From Thermofilum sp. (GTDB lineage: Archaea > Thermoproteota > Thermoprotei > Thermofilales > Thermofilaceae): a stretch of 39,161 bases of DNA. Shown in pieces: positions 29,966-38,819 of the stretch. The notes under the pieces are model-generated. The model was not told the DNA's origin, did no database searches, and saw only the letters and a list, made by a program, of their open reading frames with translations. How positions within the stretch are numbered: the stretch's first letter is position 1; each line of letters begins with the position of its first letter. The DNA lies in the NCBI GenBank assembly GCA_020832965.1, contig JAJHRM010000009.1, positions 1 through 39,161 of the forward strand, in the 5' to 3' direction. The translations under genes were made by a program, and so were the position numbers.

Positions 29966-31243
29966 ATGCCGAAGGTGACTGTTCCAGAGGGCTACACACT
30001 GATTGTTGAGGGCGAGGCCTGCTTTAGGGTGCTGAGTGGCGAGGTGAGGGTTTTCGGCTCTGCGATCGAGGGGGGTAAGGAATACCTTGTCGAGCCTTTT
30101 AGAGCTGTTCCCCTCTATGCCTCGAAGGAGACTGAGGTGGAGGTACTCTCGGGGAAGTTTTCCTTCGCTAAGGGCGATACGGTGCCCTCCTCCTGGGAAG
30201 AGGCCTTTGAAGAGTTGAAGAGGGGTGTGAAGAGGGTGATGGTTGTTGGTGGCGTTGACTCAGGGAAGACCTCCCTAGCTACTTTCCTTGCAAATAGGTT
30301 TGCTGAGGGTGGGGAGAGAGTTGCGGTTATTGATGCTGATATTGGGCAGAAGAGCATCGGTCCCCCAGCCTCCGTGGGGCTTGGACTTGTGGAGAGGCCT
30401 GTTATCTCGTTGTCGGAGGCTGAGTTCGTGGACGGCTTCTTCGTGGGGAATATTACTCCGGCGGGTCTGCTGCATCGACACCTGGCGGGGGTTAAGCTTC
30501 TCCTGGATAAGGCGGAGGGGGAGCTTGGGGCAAGCAGAGTGGTAATCGACACCACTGGGTGGGTTACTGAGTGGGAGGGTAGGGAGCTGAAAGTCTTCAA
30601 GGCGCTTGTGGTGAAGCCTGACGCTGTGCTGGTGGTTTCTAAGCCTGGCGAGTGCGTGCAGATGGTTAAACTCCTGGGTCAGGTTTCTAGGGTTATCAGG
30701 GTTGATTCTCCTCAGCTCGTTAGGCCCAGGGATAGGCTTGACAGGAAGGAGTACAGGAAGTACCTTTACAGGAAGTTTTTAAGGAATGCAAAAACTCAAA
30801 GGGTCAGTTTTGCTGGCGGGAGATTCCTCTACACCACCACCTTCTCGGGAATGGAGCTCGACAGGAATGAGGCTTCAAGGCTTGAGTACATAATTGGCAG
30901 CAGAGTCTTTTTCGCAGAGAAGTCAGATGACCACTTGAGCATTATAGCTGAGAAGGCGGTGCCAGAGGAGGTGCTCTCTTTCCTGAAGACGATCTACGGG
31001 CATCGCCGTGTCAGGGTGTTCACGGGTGCTGAGTTTATGCACAGCCTTGTAGGCATTAGTGGCGGTGGAAGGCTTCTCAAGGGGATAGGAGTCATCGTGG
31101 GCCTGGACTTCTCATCGCGGAGCTTCGAGGTCATGTCAGGCGCAGAGGTTACTGGGGACGATACCGTGATGCTTGGATTCGTGAAAGTTAACCCGGCTTC
31201 CCTCGAGGAGGAAACGATAATAGAAAAAGCTAGCATTTTCTAG
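29966..31243 (+). CDS. Clp1/Grc3-type polynucleotide 5'-hydroxyl kinase
   Basis: 425 residues from ATG 29966 (one codon after an in-frame TTG). The N-terminal beta domain (to ~90) is followed by Walker A G-G-V-D-S-G-K-T-S near residue 99, D-A-D-I-G-Q-K near 126 (switch region of Clp1) and Walker B-like V-I-D-T-T-G-W near 195. A C-terminal beta domain follows, rich in G and V. It phosphorylates 5'-OH ends of RNA in tRNA splicing or RNA repair; archaeal homologues act on both RNA and DNA. No partner genes lie adjacent. Confidence 0.9.
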   Translation: MPKVTVPEGYTLIVEGEACFRVLSGEVRVFGSAIEGGKEYLVEPFRAVPLYASKETEVEVLSGKFSFAKGDTVPSSWEEAFEELKRGVKRVMVVGGVDSGKTSLATFLANRFAEGGERVAVIDADIGQKSIGPPASVGLGLVERPVISLSEAEFVDGFFVGNITPAGLLHRHLAGVKLLLDKAEGELGASRVVIDTTGWVTEWEGRELKVFKALVVKPDAVLVVSKPGECVQMVKLLGQVSRVIRVDSPQLVRPRDRLDRKEYRKYLYRKFLRNAKTQRVSFAGGRFLYTTTFSGMELDRNEASRLEYIIGSRVFFAEKSDDHLSIIAEKAVPEEVLSFLKTIYGHRRVRVFTGAEFMHSLVGISGGGRLLKGIGVIVGLDFSSRSFEVMSGAEVTGDDTVMLGFVKVNPASLEEETIIEKASIF

Positions 31244-31266
31244 GCTAGGGGCTTTTAACCTTGGAG

Positions 31267-32373
31267 CTACTCGGCTTCAACCGGTACAAATCTGCTCTTC
31301 AGCTTCTCGAGGACGATGGGCAGCGAGGTGTACTCCATTTCCTCCATTCCCAGCCTGTGGGGCATGAAAGGTCCGTGCCTTCTCATGTAGTCGGCTACGA
31401 TCTGCGCCTGTCTCCTCGTCTCGTCAAATGCCGGGTCGTCAAACAGGTCTACTGGACCCTCTAGTCTGCCTTCGTGTATATTGAAGCCTAGCCCGACGAC
31501 CCTGGGTGGACCGTCGAATCGCGTGCACTTGGCGTCCCGAAGTGAGACTGGCATTAGGGGGCCGGTGTGGGAGCCGCGCATCCACCCCGCTACCAGGTGT
31601 GGGAATGCGAATGCCTCTAAGACTTCCCCGGTTGCGGGAAGGCCGTGCTGTGTCCTCACTATCAGGACAGGGTCGTCTTTGCCCACGTATCTGCCGGCTA
31701 TTAGGCTGAGGCGCGTAGCTGATGATACTGCTGCAATTTCGCCGTCACTTTTCCTGTAGACGCGCTTAATTACGTACCGGCCTGTTGTGCCTATGAGTGC
31801 GAGCAGGTCGTAGCTTTCCTCGGGGGTTGAAATCTTCACCCCCTTATGCTCATACACGTCGTAGACTTCGAAGACAAAGCCGCTGTGCATAGCGGGGTCG
31901 ATGACTAGGCCAGCGGTGTTAAATGGGTCCGCGAAGACCTTGTAGAGGACGTAGTTCCATGCGCCTGGCTCCGTCTTGTCGGCGGAGAAGATGAGTACAG
32001 GCTCGCTTTTCCTCTCCTCGAACTCCATTTCAGCGACTCCCGGACCCATCCCGCGAATATTTCCAGAGAAAGCTTCCTTGAGCAGATCCTGCCCGGCTCC
32101 GTAGAGTTTTAGTGGCTTGCTTATTTTCTCAGTAGCTTCTACGAAGATTTCCCAGGCGAGCTTGTGTATTTCGGGATCGTTTTCTCCCCTGGTGTGAGTC
32201 ATGAATAGCTGGAGATCGTCGCCAGCGTGGTACACGTAAAAATCTATGATGAGCCCTGTTTCCTTTGCCTGCTTGAGCTTGTCCCTGGCAAACTCCTCAA
32301 GCTTGGGGGGTACTACTACGTGCCCTGCCAAGCCGCCTATATCCGCCTTTATTAAACTAGTTGTAATTTTCAT
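31267..32373 (-). CDS. fbp: Fructose-1,6-bisphosphate aldolase/phosphatase (FBPA/P)
   Basis: 368 residues, family length. It has the N-terminal S-L-I-K-A-D-I-G-G-L-A-G-H motif (Asp and His bind Mg), 'YHAGDDLQL', 'GMGPGVAEMEFEER', 'LIFSADKTEPGAWNYVLYKVF', 'DPAMHSGFVFEVYD' and 'FDGPPRVVGLGFNIHEGRLEGP'. This one bifunctional enzyme converts triose phosphates to fructose 6-phosphate in gluconeogenesis. It is a hallmark of hyperthermophilic archaea and some deep-branching bacteria. A TATA box (32403-32411) predicts a short leader to ATG 32373. Confidence 0.96.
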   Translation of the reverse strand: MKITTSLIKADIGGLAGHVVVPPKLEEFARDKLKQAKETGLIIDFYVYHAGDDLQLFMTHTRGENDPEIHKLAWEIFVEATEKISKPLKLYGAGQDLLKEAFSGNIRGMGPGVAEMEFEERKSEPVLIFSADKTEPGAWNYVLYKVFADPFNTAGLVIDPAMHSGFVFEVYDVYEHKGVKISTPEESYDLLALIGTTGRYVIKRVYRKSDGEIAAVSSATRLSLIAGRYVGKDDPVLIVRTQHGLPATGEVLEAFAFPHLVAGWMRGSHTGPLMPVSLRDAKCTRFDGPPRVVGLGFNIHEGRLEGPVDLFDDPAFDETRRQAQIVADYMRRHGPFMPHRLGMEEMEYTSLPIVLEKLKSRFVPVEAE

Positions 32374-32402
32374 GTATCTTCAGATTTCTACTCCAAGTTA
32401 AC

Positions 32403-32411
32403 CTATAAAAG
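32403..32411 (-). promoter_or_regulatory. TATA box for the FBPA/P gene
   Basis: CTTTTATAG on the minus strand is centred 33 bases from ATG 32373, giving a leader of about 7 bases. Confidence 0.5.
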
Positions 32412-32439
32412 GATGTGTTAATAGCGTGCGGCAATATCT

Positions 32440-35055
32440 TTAGCGTAGCGCGCGTAGAGCTGCTTTCCCGAGTTCTATGGATGCCAGGGGGACGGCTATG
32501 AAGGAGATCACTATGAGTAGGTCGGCTGGCGCTAGGGGCGTAACCTCGAAGACCGATGCTAGGGGTGAGTAGAGGGGGAGCAGTGACAGCGCTGCTGTAA
32601 GTGCAACGCTGACTAGCAGCGTCTTGTTCTGTAGTAAGCCCTTGAAGAAGGGTCTCCGCTCGCTGCGGAACGCTAGTGAGCGCAGCACCTCGCCAAGCGT
32701 GAAGAAGACGAAAGCCGCTGTCCTAGCCTCCACGAAGCCCAGGGGGGCGTAGAGGTGTAGCATGAGCAGAGTCAAGCCAGCAACCAGCGCACCCATTAGC
32801 GTGTAGGCGAGAAGCCTCCTAGCGCTGATCAGCCTCTCACCTCTGCCCCTGGGCGGCTTCTCCATCACGGCTGGCTCGCCCGGCTCGAGCCCGAGCGCGA
32901 AAGCTGGCAGGGAGTCTGTGACGAGGTTCACCCAGAGAAGCTGGGCTGCAGTCAGCGGTGGCGGGTAGCCCATCAGCTCCGCCCCCATTACAGCGAATAC
33001 CTCGCCGAAGTTGCAGGAGAGCAAGTAGTCGATGGGCTTCCTCACATTCTCGTAGATGATCCTCCCCTCCCTGACAGCCTCAACTATTGTCACAAAGTTG
33101 TCGTCGGCGAGCACAAGCTCTGAGACCTCCTTCGCCACATCAGTCCCCTTGACACCCATCGCCACGCCCACGTCTGCAGCCTTAAGCGCCGGTGCGTCGT
33201 TCACTCCATCCCCGGTCATCGCAACCACGTAGCCCTTGCGCTTCAGCAGCCTGACTAGGCGCAGCTTGTGCTCCGGGGTCACGCGGGCGAACACGTTCAC
33301 CCCGTCAAGCGCCCTCTCAAGCTCCTCGTCGCTCATCCTGTCCACCGCGGAGCCCGTCAGCACGGCCTCCGTTTGTATGCCCACCTCGCTGGCTATAGCC
33401 CTCGCCGTCGCCTCGTGGTCACCCGTAACCATGATCACCCTGATGCCAGCCCTCCTAGCAGTCTCTACAGCCCCGCGCACGCCCTCGCGTGGCGGGTCGC
33501 TGATGCCGATCACAGCCAGGAAGGTGAGTTCCCTCTCAACCTCCTCCACCTCCACATCTAGAAGGGAGTTGTCGCCCACCCTGTATGCCGCACCCAGCGT
33601 CCGGAGACCCTTCGCGGCATACCCCTCAATCACCTTGAGGAGCCTGCGCATATCCTCGCCTCTAAGCTCCCTCACTGCGCCGTTCTCCTCGACCCACCTG
33701 CACCGCTCGAGCAAAAGCTCTGGGGCGCCGAAGGAGAGCACGAGGACGCTGCCGTCCGGCAGGGCGTGCAGGGTGCTCCTCCTCTTCCTGACTCTGTCGA
33801 AGTGGAGGGTGCGGAGGACGGGGTATCCCTCGACGCTCCTCAAGCCCGCCCTGAGCGACAGCTCCCGGAGCGCTGCCCCCGTGGGGTTGCCCTTCACCAC
33901 TAGCCTGCCGCTGTGCTCCTCCACTGTCGCGTCGCTGTGTATTGCGCAGGCGAGGACTAGCTTCTCGAGGCCTCGGCCGTCGAGGGAGGGATTACCCACG
34001 TGGAGCCTGGGGCCCAGCTCGAGGTCTTCACCGTCCACGTAGACCCGCCTTACAAGCATCTCGCCCCTAGTGATTGTCCCGGTCTTGTCGCTACAGATCA
34101 CGTTGCAGGCGCCCAGGGTTTCGATTGCGGCGAGCCGCCTGACGATGGCGTTCTTCCTAGCCATGCGGAGCGCGCCTATGGCAAGGACAGCGGTGGCTAC
34201 GGCCGGTAGGCCCTCCGGGACGGCGGCGACGGCCAGGGCTGCAGCTGTCAGGAGCGAGTCGAGGATGCTCTCCCCCTGCAGGATTGTCAGTAGGAAGACT
34301 ACGGCTGCCAGTGCGATGAGTACTGTGCCGATGAGCTTCCCGAACCTGTCCAGCTCCACCTCCAGGATTGTTCTCTCGCTCTCGACCTCCTCAAGGCTTG
34401 AAGCTATCCTGCCTAGCTCCGTCCGCATCCCCGTTGCAGTGACTACAGCTCTCCCACGCCCCTTCACCACGTAGGTTCCCATGAAGACCATGTTCCTCCT
34501 GTCGGCTACCAGCGTGTCCTGCGGGAGCACCTCGCCGGGGTCCTTCTCAACGGGAGTGCTCTCGCCTGTGAGAGGCGACTCATCCACCTCGAGGTCCTCG
34601 GCCTCTATGAGGCGCGCGTCTGCGGGCACCTTATCCCCCTCCTCGAGCAGTATGATATCGCCTGGCACGAGCTCGCGGGCGTCCACCTCCTCCGCAACCC
34701 CCTCCCTCACGACCTTCGCGCGGGGGGCAGCCATCTCCCTTAGTGCCTGCACGGCTTTCTCCGCCTTGTACTCCTGTAGGAAGCCGGCGACGCCCATGAG
34801 GAGGATGATCGCGATGATTAGGGCCGCGTCCAGAACCTCCCCCAGGAGCAGCGAGATCGCCGTAGCGGCGAGGAGTATGTATATGAGGAAGCTTTTGAAC
34901 TGTCCCAGGAACATCGCTAAGGCGCTGACCCTCCTCTCAGCTATCTCGTTCCTGCCGTACTCGGAGAGCCTTCTCTCGACCTCGCTGCGGCTGAGTCCCC
35001 GGGGACTCGAACCCAGAAGGCGTAAAACCTCCTCAGCAGCCACGCTGTGCCACAT
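32440..35055 (-). CDS. P-type cation-transporting ATPase, Ca2+-type (P2A)
   Basis: 871 residues. N-terminal cation-ATPase domain, then A-domain (T-G-E-S), M4 motif V-A-A-V-P-E-G-L-P (SERCA/PMCA-type calcium site II), catalytic D-K-T-G-T near residue 322, K-G-x-P ATP site, T-G-D and M-T-G-D-G-V-N-D-A-P-A-L hinge. M6 is 'LLWVNLVTDSLPAFALG', which carries the Asn/Asp calcium ligands, followed by four C-terminal helices. It exports Ca2+ or a similar divalent ion at the cost of ATP. A TATA box (35084-35094) gives a ~7-base leader with AGGGAG. The final codons contain a GCGCGC tract. Confidence 0.93.
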   Translation of the reverse strand: MWHSVAAEEVLRLLGSSPRGLSRSEVERRLSEYGRNEIAERRVSALAMFLGQFKSFLIYILLAATAISLLLGEVLDAALIIAIILLMGVAGFLQEYKAEKAVQALREMAAPRAKVVREGVAEEVDARELVPGDIILLEEGDKVPADARLIEAEDLEVDESPLTGESTPVEKDPGEVLPQDTLVADRRNMVFMGTYVVKGRGRAVVTATGMRTELGRIASSLEEVESERTILEVELDRFGKLIGTVLIALAAVVFLLTILQGESILDSLLTAAALAVAAVPEGLPAVATAVLAIGALRMARKNAIVRRLAAIETLGACNVICSDKTGTITRGEMLVRRVYVDGEDLELGPRLHVGNPSLDGRGLEKLVLACAIHSDATVEEHSGRLVVKGNPTGAALRELSLRAGLRSVEGYPVLRTLHFDRVRKRRSTLHALPDGSVLVLSFGAPELLLERCRWVEENGAVRELRGEDMRRLLKVIEGYAAKGLRTLGAAYRVGDNSLLDVEVEEVERELTFLAVIGISDPPREGVRGAVETARRAGIRVIMVTGDHEATARAIASEVGIQTEAVLTGSAVDRMSDEELERALDGVNVFARVTPEHKLRLVRLLKRKGYVVAMTGDGVNDAPALKAADVGVAMGVKGTDVAKEVSELVLADDNFVTIVEAVREGRIIYENVRKPIDYLLSCNFGEVFAVMGAELMGYPPPLTAAQLLWVNLVTDSLPAFALGLEPGEPAVMEKPPRGRGERLISARRLLAYTLMGALVAGLTLLMLHLYAPLGFVEARTAAFVFFTLGEVLRSLAFRSERRPFFKGLLQNKTLLVSVALTAALSLLPLYSPLASVFEVTPLAPADLLIVISFIAVPLASIELGKAALRALR

Positions 35056-35258
35056 CTCCCTTCGTGTGCCTTTTACATGCCTAGCTTATATATATATTTA
35101 CTTCCCTTATGTACATTTAACTCTATGTTGATCTTATGACGCGTACCGGAAAAGCTACTTGTAGCTCGCGCTAAAAGTGACGTTTCCGTGTCTCTGAGCA
35201 ATCAAAAGAGGCGTCCTGTAGCGCGCGGTGCACGCTAAACTGGTGTGGAGGATGTGGG
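35056..35258. other. Intergenic region upstream of the P-type ATPase gene
   Basis: Holds the ATPase promoter (TATA at 35084-35094), a small AGCTAC/GTAGCT hairpin near 35151-35168 and a GTAGCGCGCGGTGC tract at ~35219-35232 next to the 3' end of the PAC2 gene. No gene seen. Confidence 0.5.
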
Positions 35259-36029
35259 CTATACGTACCAGCTTGGGAACTGTTCACCCTCCTTTTGCTT
35301 TGCTGTCTCTGCTATTCGTAGGGCTTCCTCCTCTTTCTCCTTGATCTTTGCAATCACCTTCTCTATTTCTTCGAGGTTCACGTTTAGTCCATAGAGTTTT
35401 GATAGGGCGGTTATTACTTCTTTTGCCGCGATGAAGTTCGGCTCGGAGGTCTGGGTGCTGCCCATTAGAACGAAGGCGTCTAGGCCTCTTAGCGACGCTA
35501 GTGCTGGTAGAAGGCCGCATGCGCCGGTTATTGTGCCTCCTCCACTCCTCCTTGCTCCGAGGGCTTCCAGCTTGTCGATCACCGAGCCTGACGCTAGGGC
35601 GTAGTAAACTCTTGCCTCAGGCTCCTCTACAGCGGTTCCGCATACCCCTACGACCTCCCTTCCCCCCATGGATACGAACAGATCTAGTACTCTCTCTGCA
35701 ACTTCGTGCTGCGCCCAGGTGGCTGGCTGAACTTCGCTCGTTAGGAAGAGGATGTCCCTTTCGCTGCCGTTGTATACGTAGAACTTGTAGGAGGGCAGCT
35801 GTAGCCAGCCTTCATTTGTCACGTATACGCCCACGTTGCCTGAGGGGAGCATGATGCCTGGACCAATGATTTCAGCCACCTTCTCCAAGTTTAAGCTGGA
35901 GACTATGTAGTCGACGGCTATTTTCCCAACAAGCCCTATCCCAGGTAGCCCCTGGACTAGCACGCCGTTCCTTAGCGTGAAGTCTTTGTATGTTATGAGC
36001 GTATACCCGTTTAACTTTTGCACCTTCAT
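35259..36029 (-). CDS. PAC2-family proteasome assembly chaperone-like protein (PbaA/PbaB type)
   Basis: 256 residues. The PAC2 core starts with 'GVLVQGLPGIGLVGKIAVDYIV' and includes 'VCGTAVEEPEARVYYALASG', 'SGGGTITGACGLLPALASLRGLDAFVLMG' and 'SKLYGLNVNLEEIEK'. A charged helical segment precedes the C-terminus, which ends S-W-Y-V. That is a hydrophobic-Tyr-any (HbYX) tail of the kind that docks into 20S proteasome pockets, as known for archaeal PbaA. It would assist proteasome assembly or another 20S regulator. TATA at 36059-36068, ATG 36029. Confidence 0.86.
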   Translation of the reverse strand: MKVQKLNGYTLITYKDFTLRNGVLVQGLPGIGLVGKIAVDYIVSSLNLEKVAEIIGPGIMLPSGNVGVYVTNEGWLQLPSYKFYVYNGSERDILFLTSEVQPATWAQHEVAERVLDLFVSMGGREVVGVCGTAVEEPEARVYYALASGSVIDKLEALGARRSGGGTITGACGLLPALASLRGLDAFVLMGSTQTSEPNFIAAKEVITALSKLYGLNVNLEEIEKVIAKIKEKEEEALRIAETAKQKEGEQFPSWYV

Positions 36030-36371
36030 CTTTACCCCTGCACTTTAACTCTTTTCGTGAATAAAAAGACTTGCATGCTAGAGCAAGGCGAGATGTTATT
36101 AGTGCTGCTGGCACCAGTAGCTAGCTTTTCCGGGGCTTCCAGAGAGCTGGAGACAGCCTAGATGGCTCTTAGTGCAAGAAAAGGGCAGGAGCGTGCCAAA
36201 GAAATCGTGCAGCACAATTTTATTGTGCTGCCAGGCTTACACCTTACTTTGACCACGGTGTCTCCCATCCATGCAAAACACTGACTATTGTGGCTTAAGA
36301 TGCTGTAGAGAGGAAGAACGGAGGCACCTAATCGAAAAAAGCTAATTTATTGTGGGGCACGCATAGGATTC
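36030..36371. other. Gene-free region between the Nramp-like gene and PAC2 gene
   Basis: Contains the PAC2 promoter at its left end. Possible hairpins are GCTGCTGG/CCAGTAGC near 36105-36122, AGCC/GGCT near 36155 and the strong stem at 36209-36231. No tRNA-like T-loop, no reading frame and no similarity to the A/B/C elements that I can see. Confidence 0.45.
36209..36231. other. 9-bp perfect stem-loop GCAGCACAA / TTGTGCTGC
   Basis: Arms 36209-36217 and 36223-36231 around a TTTTA loop. It lies about 140 bases past the Nramp-like stop and ~180 bases before PAC2. It could be a processed 3' end or a dyad-symmetric protein-binding site. Confidence 0.4.
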
Positions 36372-37850
36372 CTAGATTGTAACTCCGAAGAACGTGGCTA
36401 GCGTTGACAGTATTGCGAATGTGAGCCAAAAGATCACTCCTATGGCAAGTATTACGGCGCTCCACATGGGCATTCTTATTTCTCTTGGGAGCCACTTCCT
36501 ACCCATGTATATTGTTGCTGCTGCTACTAATGCAAGCACAATGTTAGATATGTTCGCAACCATTAAAATCCATGCAAATGGCACAATGCCGAATACGTAG
36601 TTTAGCGCGAAGGCAAATATGATCCATGCCACTATGAAGGCTAGTACCGTGTAGTAAAGTTTCTTGATCTCCCCCCTGCACCAGTTTCTAACCTTTTCAC
36701 TCGCCTGCCACACAAGATCGACAAGCGTTCTCGTGATCATATCCGTTGAGCCTAGCTGTGTTGAGAACAGAATCCATATGCCCGCAAGCAAAGCTACTAC
36801 CCAGCCAATGGGTCCCCACAGCTTTGAAAAGTACTCTCCTTGGTATGCTGCTATTCCCCATGTGGGTAGCTTTGTACCTCTAGGTATTAATGCTGTAGCT
36901 AGTGCTGTTGGTAGATACATTCCAATAAATGCACCAGTAGTGAATATGCCAACTATGTCTATCCAAGCTATTGTTCTCCACGCCTTCCACCTCTTCAAAT
37001 TCTCTGGGTCGATTCTAAATACCTTGCCCACAGGGCTCACGGTAACTTTCTTACCTTTTATCAGTGATGGAATTGCTCCAACCTTAGCACCCATACCGAT
37101 ACCCTTATCACGATAGTAGTTGGATACGGTTGTATTGTTGAGACCGCCTGCACCAGCATAACCTGCTAAAGCGCCAAGTAAAACGAGCGTCGCACCTTTA
37201 GGGAGATATCCAAACGTAAAGAATCCTGCAAACGTCTCAGCAGCAACGCTTCCAGGTACAGCAGCGATGCACAGCACAACAAGCGTTCCAATTATTGCAA
37301 ATATCATTATCCATTGTACTATTTCTAAAGCTTTCTCGACGACGCCGCCCACGGATACTAGAGCAACTATGATGAGTGCTAAAACTACACCTGTAATCAT
37401 TACGTATAGAGACTCCGCAGCTCCGGGGATTTTCCCAAGCATTGCCGCAGCAACAGCTGTAGCACACGTAAATGCCCACGCGGGCCAGGCTCTCTCAAGA
37501 ATGGATAGCACCACTAGGAAAGGCCCCCAGAATCTTGGTCCTGGCCATAGCCTTAGCATACCATTGAATATGGGCTCACCGGTGTACATGGTGTATCTGA
37601 CCATCTCAAGATTGAGGATCGTTTGAAGCAGTATGGATGCTGTTGCTATCCAGAGAATTTGAGGCCCGTAGAGCACGACGTTGCTAGGCCCAATGAGCCA
37701 TTCCCCAGAACCTATAGCGACGCCTAAAACTATTGCACTGGGTCCAATGAACCTTAAAATGCTTGAAAGGCTCATGGGTGGCGGAGGAGGCAGCTCGTTG
37801 ACCTCTAGCTCTGGTCCATGGCCCAACTTAAGCTTGGGCTTCTCACTCAT
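36372..37850 (-). CDS. Nramp-superfamily-like membrane transporter (divergent)
   Basis: 492 residues with 11-12 hydrophobic helices. The first helix holds G-P-S-A-I-V-L-G-V-A-I-G-S-G-E-W in the place of the Nramp 'GPGxxxxxxxxDPGN' metal-binding motif, so the DPGN residues are replaced (GSGEW). The sixth helix region has the 'GALAGYAGAGGLNN' pattern, where Nramp has a conserved Met/Ala metal site. This places it in the Nramp-related family rather than classical MntH, with a different ligand likely. The N-terminal tail has a run of five prolines. TATA box at 37879-37887 and ATG 37850 give a ~7-base leader. Confidence 0.8.
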   Translation of the reverse strand: MSEKPKLKLGHGPELEVNELPPPPPMSLSSILRFIGPSAIVLGVAIGSGEWLIGPSNVVLYGPQILWIATASILLQTILNLEMVRYTMYTGEPIFNGMLRLWPGPRFWGPFLVVLSILERAWPAWAFTCATAVAAAMLGKIPGAAESLYVMITGVVLALIIVALVSVGGVVEKALEIVQWIMIFAIIGTLVVLCIAAVPGSVAAETFAGFFTFGYLPKGATLVLLGALAGYAGAGGLNNTTVSNYYRDKGIGMGAKVGAIPSLIKGKKVTVSPVGKVFRIDPENLKRWKAWRTIAWIDIVGIFTTGAFIGMYLPTALATALIPRGTKLPTWGIAAYQGEYFSKLWGPIGWVVALLAGIWILFSTQLGSTDMITRTLVDLVWQASEKVRNWCRGEIKKLYYTVLAFIVAWIIFAFALNYVFGIVPFAWILMVANISNIVLALVAAATIYMGRKWLPREIRMPMWSAVILAIGVIFWLTFAILSTLATFFGVTI

Positions 37851-38080
37851 TTTTTGTCATGAAAAAACATTTGGGTTACTTATAAACCTTTGCTTTTAGA
37901 CTTATCTTTATGGCGATAAGCTGCTGGGAGTGTGGTGACAGATTTTGCTCTCGTAGCCCTAGCTGTTGGTGACTCCTTTCTGTATGTGCGTAACAAGTAT
38001 TGGAACCTGTAGCGCGCGCTCAGTTGGGTAAGTTGCCTTCACTGGGGACCTCATTGCCGGGAGTACTCATCACCGCCGTT
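37851..38080. other. Intergenic region upstream of the Nramp-like gene
   Basis: Contains the TATA box at 37879-37887 and a weak CTTATC/GATAAG dyad near 37901-37920. A GTAGCGCGCGCTCAG tract (~38010-38024) lies on the TatD 3' side. No gene is supported. Confidence 0.45.
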
Positions 38081-38818
38081 TTACGTTTTCTCGTGAAACA
38101 GTTTTAAGTAATTTTCGTAGATCTTTTGCTTTATGTCTTGGAGGGGTGCGCCCTTGATTTGTGCAATCAATTGGAGGGCTTCGGGCAGTAGCTTGGGGGA
38201 GAGGTAGAGACCCCTGTAACTGTAGGGACCATCGCTCTCGGTCAGCAGCAGGTTTAGGGGTGCTTCTTCGACTATTTTCCTAGCCTTTAACTGTATCCTG
38301 AGGGATGCGTTTACGGTTACCATGAAGCCTGACCAAATGATATCCTTCAAGAGGTTTAGGGGTCCTGTCCACCAGTGTAGGATAACTTTTTCAGCGCGCT
38401 TCATGTGTAAGTAGTGGAGTACTTCCTTCCATGCGCCCGCGGAGTGAACGTTGACGGGCTTCCCCGTCTCCGCAGCCTTTGCCAGGAATGTTGCGAAGAG
38501 GCTTGTCTGCCCTGGAAAAGTGGTTTCGGGCATGAAGCTTCTGTCGAGGCCTATCTCCCCTACGCAGTCTGCATCTCTTACTAGATCTAGGGTGTTTTCA
38601 ACTTCCCTGTTCAAGTTGTCCAGCTCTCTTATCTTCCATGGATGTATCCCGACGCACGCCTTAACACTCTCTGGGTAGGAGTCCCTAAGCTCTAGGTTTC
38701 TTACCGAGGATTCGTAGTCCTCCGAGACAGCGACTAGAACGTACCCATCGCGTACGAATTCTTCTACTTCTTCCTTTCTGAAATCCGAGAGGTGCACGTG
38801 GGCGTCGACGATCCTCAC
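38081..38818 (-). CDS. tatD: TatD-family metal-dependent deoxyribonuclease/hydrolase
   Basis: 245 residues. TIM-barrel amidohydrolase motifs are D-A-H-V-H-L near residue 5 (two His ligands), G-E-I-G-L-D near 91 (Glu ligand), V-H-S-A-G near 128 (His; classical TatD has HxR), an H-W-W site near 152, and 'TESDGPY' near 203 (Asp ligand). The set is complete for a binuclear metal centre. TatD enzymes are DNases/exonucleases. It starts at GTG 38818, one base after the upstream gene's stop, so it is in an operon with the inositol-monophosphatase-family gene. Confidence 0.88.
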   Translation of the reverse strand: MRIVDAHVHLSDFRKEEVEEFVRDGYVLVAVSEDYESSVRNLELRDSYPESVKACVGIHPWKIRELDNLNREVENTLDLVRDADCVGEIGLDRSFMPETTFPGQTSLFATFLAKAAETGKPVNVHSAGAWKEVLHYLHMKRAEKVILHWWTGPLNLLKDIIWSGFMVTVNASLRIQLKARKIVEEAPLNLLLTESDGPYSYRGLYLSPKLLPEALQLIAQIKGAPLQDIKQKIYENYLKLFHEKT

Positions 38819-38819
38819 T

